Shown: positions 3,017 through 5,088 of the stretch, in pieces
Position numbering within the stretch: position 1 is the stretch's first letter
Layout of the letters: each line of letters begins with the position of its first letter
Source: Planctomycetales bacterium
Lineage (GTDB): Bacteria; Planctomycetota; Phycisphaerae; SM23-33
NCBI GenBank assembly: GCA_030642005.1
Contig: DAOWOP010000193.1
Coordinates: 1-5,088, forward strand
Length of the DNA: 5,088 nucleotides
Direction: 5' to 3'
Notes under the pieces: model-generated
Seen by the model: the letters and a program-made list of their open reading frames with translations, nothing else
Database searches by the model: none
Told to the model about the DNA's origin: nothing
Position numbers and translations under genes: made by a program

Positions 3017-5088
3017 TTATGTCAGCGACTTCTGGTGGTATTCGTAGAAGGTTTCGTAGTTTTTGCGCAGGTATCCGCCGGCAGTTATGCGGACGCCCTG
3101 GAGGACCACGCCGAAGACGCGTGCGCCGACCCGGCTGAGGCGTTCGGCGGATCGCTGCACGATCCCGGCGCTGTTGACGCCGGCGCGAACTACCAGGATA
3201 ACCCCATCGACCTTTGTTCCAAGGACACAGGCGTCGGCAACGACCATCAGCGGCGAGCCGTCGAAGAGGACCTGGTCATACTCGGCGGTCATTTCCGCGA
3301 TGATTGTACCCATAGCATCCGAACCCAGCAGTTCGGCGGGGTTCGGCGGCAGCGGCCCGGCGGCCATTACGCTGAGGTTCGGCACATCGGTGGTCGAGAC
3401 GACGTCCCGCCAGGCAGCCTGCCCGACCACCGTCGAGGACAGCCCGGCCTCTTCGGCCTGCGGGAACATCTCGGCAACAGCGGGCCTGCGGAAATTGGTG
3501 TCCACCACGAGCACTTTCCGACCTGCCTGCGCCATGGACGCCGCCAGATTTATCGTTACCGAGGTCCGCCCGTCCTGGGGCGCCGGAGAAGTTACCAGCA
3601 GGCTGCGACGCTGCTGCTCCGGTCCGCTGAAAAGAAGATTCGTCCGAATCTGCCTGAAGGCCTCCGCCGCCGGCGAGTGCGGAGCAGTCACAGCAACCCG
3701 GCGGAAATCCGCAATTTCCTCATCGAGGTCGTCGCCGTGAGGCACCATCCCCAGCAGCGGCAGATCGATCCGCCGGGCCAAATCGGACGGACTCTTGATA
3801 GAGGTGTCTATGAACTCCAGCAGGAACGCCAGGCCGAAACCGATTATCAATCCCAGCACCGCTCCAAGAGAGAGCAAAACACTTACCTTGGGACGTGTCC
3901 ACTGCTCTTTCCTCGGCTCGGTGGCGTACGCATGTACGCTTACGGGTCCCGTTTCCGACCATTCCTCACCGGGCCGGGAACCCAGCATCTCCAGGTCATT
4001 CAGCCTTGTATCGATATCGGCGATACGGGCCTGGGTTTCCTTGATTTCCTGTGTGTACGCCTCAATGTTCCCAAGCGATCTTTGCAGGTCCTTTGCCTCG
4101 CCCTGGGTCTTGTGGAGCCGTTCCAGCAAATCGGCCAGTTGCTTTTGGGCGGCGCCAAGTTGCGCCCCGCGCATCTGCCCCATTGCCGCTACATTGGTGG
4201 TGAACACCTCTTTTTCCCTGCTTGCTATCTGGTCCTTTATCGCCTGAATCCTTAACTTGATGTCCCGTACCTGCCTGTGCTTCTGGCCGAATTTACTAGC
4301 AGCGTTATGGAGGGAAGTTTCCATTTCGGCCAGCCTGACCTTGAAGCTCCGGAGCGTATAATCGAACTCCATTGCCTGGAGTATCTGCGGGTCATTGACG
4401 ATGGAGCCGTCCTTCATTCCTTCTTCATAGGCTTTCGCTCCCGACTCTGCCTCGGACAGGTCCATTTCCGCCTGATGTATCTGCTGTGTAAGGACCTGCA
4501 ATTTGACGCCGATGAGGCTTTGCCTGCCCTGCATGGCGGCAATGGACTTGTCCATTTTGGCGGTGGCCAGTTGCCGGCGAACATTTATGAGCCTGCGTTC
4601 AAGGGTCTTTTTCGAGTTATCGAGTTTAAGGATTTTGCTGGTCCGCCTTCTGCGCGTATTTTCCTTGGTGTACTTTACGAAGGCGTCGGCCATTGCGTTG
4701 ACGATGTCAGCCAGTTCCGTTCTGTTCGTTCCGGTCATGGACAAGCGGATGATGTCGGTTTCCGGCATGAGGGATACGTCTATTTCGTCATCGAGTTCCT
4801 GATGGATATTAGCCATGTGTTTCCGGAACCATTTCTTTGCCTCGGTGTTCGCATCTCCTGCCACACGTCTGTCTTTGGCCGCTTCGTTCAGAACGGCCTG
4901 GTGTTTGACCAGGGCGGCCTGGCTGCGTTTGTGCCGTTCTACGATGTCCTTGCCAAACCTCTCCACCCTGATATGCATCATGCTCACCGGGGGAGGCGCG
5001 ACCGCCAGATATGCTTCAGCGGTGTAGCCCTTTGCGAATCTCCACAACAGGAGCGTTACGGTTCCCATCACGGCCGAACATATCACAA
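3017..5088 (-). CDS. Wzz/GNVR chain-length protein fused to BY-kinase-type ATPase domain (5'-partial)
   Basis: This is a membrane polysaccharide co-polymerase fused to a bacterial tyrosine-kinase domain, as in Wzc and related exopolysaccharide autokinases. Numbering from the GTG at 5086, the end of a first membrane segment (about 3-17) is followed by the Wzz periplasmic part (YTAEAYLAV, 21-29), long coiled coils (about 145-365), a 'TEPRKEQWTRP' segment before a second membrane helix (about 402-424), and a cytoplasmic ATPase domain (about 465-665). The oligomerisation motif E475-x2-R478-x2-R481 and a C-terminal tyrosine cluster (Y672, 677, 681, 683) are present. Nucleotide motifs are degenerate: Walker A is SPAPQDGRT with Arg507 for Lys, Walker A' is VVDTNFRRP with Asn531 for the second Asp, and Walker B is LFDGSP with Asp609 kept. 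The gene runs off the window. The GTG is two bases from the edge and is probably not the start, because the N-terminal cytoplasmic tail is missing. Confidence 0.93.
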   Translation of the reverse strand, partial: VICSAVMGTVTLLLWRFAKGYTAEAYLAVAPPPVSMMHIRVERFGKDIVERHKRSQAALVKHQAVLNEAAKDRRVAGDANTEAKKWFRKHMANIHQELDDEIDVSLMPETDIIRLSMTGTNRTELADIVNAMADAFVKYTKENTRRRRTSKILKLDNSKKTLERRLINVRRQLATAKMDKSIAAMQGRQSLIGVKLQVLTQQIHQAEMDLSEAESGAKAYEEGMKDGSIVNDPQILQAMEFDYTLRSFKVRLAEMETSLHNAASKFGQKHRQVRDIKLRIQAIKDQIASREKEVFTTNVAAMGQMRGAQLGAAQKQLADLLERLHKTQGEAKDLQRSLGNIEAYTQEIKETQARIADIDTRLNDLEMLGSRPGEEWSETGPVSVHAYATEPRKEQWTRPKVSVLLSLGAVLGLIIGFGLAFLLEFIDTSIKSPSDLARRIDLPLLGMVPHGDDLDEEIADFRRVAVTAPHSPAAEAFRQIRTNLLFSGPEQQRRSLLVTSPAPQDGRTSVTINLAASMAQAGRKVLVVDTNFRRPAVAEMFPQAEEAGLSSTVVGQAAWRDVVSTTDVPNLSVMAAGPLPPNPAELLGSDAMGTIIAEMTAEYDQVLFDGSPLMVVADACVLGTKVDGVILVVRAGVNSAGIVQRSAERLSRVGARVFGVVLQGVRITAGGYLRKNYETFYEYHQKSLT

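Noticed and set aside
2975..4255. Plus-strand ORF of 426 codons
   Set aside because: It is a GC-driven shadow opposite the Wzz/kinase gene. It has no recognisable domain and is rich in R/H/Q/P as antisense frames are; the minus frame carries clear family motifs.

Overview
The window looks like chromosomal DNA from a planctomycete, probably of the Phycisphaerae/Sedimentisphaerales type. The evidence is a pseudopilin of the type that is greatly expanded in those genomes (prepilin N-terminus, late H-x(10)-D 'FADAH' motif), a Wzz/tyrosine-kinase fusion protein, and intergenic spaces crowded with palindromic repeats. The assignment rests on family resemblance only; no 16S rRNA or marker gene is present.

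Layout. The left third (1-1606) is accessory in character. An inverted pair of hairpins (31-168) stands in front of a short Shine-Dalgarno-preceded ORF (180-236). An AT-richer hypothetical gene (252-1202, + strand) follows, and then a dinD-like pseudogene (1316-1606, + strand) with an in-frame TGA and a lost C-terminus. The rest (1601-5088) lies entirely on the minus strand. In transcription order it holds a polysaccharide chain-length/tyrosine-autokinase gene (5' end beyond the window), a 125-bp inverted repeat, tRNA-Thr(TGT), tRNA-Tyr(GTA), a 250-bp spacer of structured repeats, and a pseudopilin gene. The pseudopilin gene ends tail-to-tail against the dinD remnant.

How it fits together. 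The kinase probably belongs to an exopolysaccharide locus continuing past the right edge. Its nucleotide-binding motifs are degenerate, with Arg in place of the Walker A Lys, although the oligomerisation motif and C-terminal tyrosine cluster remain. The two tRNAs form a tandem pair resembling the common bacterial Thr-Tyr arrangement. The pseudopilin is one of the many single pseudopilin-like proteins of planctomycetes and cannot be tied to a specific secretion system.

The most notable signals are non-coding. They are the covarying double hairpin at 31-168, the heptamer-built inverted repeat at 2886-3010 squeezed between the kinase stop and tRNA-Thr, the multi-hairpin element at 2582-2677 abutting tRNA-Tyr, and a perfect 28-bp palindrome at 2398-2425. 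No complete new system is evident. The best candidate for something undescribed is this set of palindromic elements, which may be REP/REPIN-like or MITE-like.
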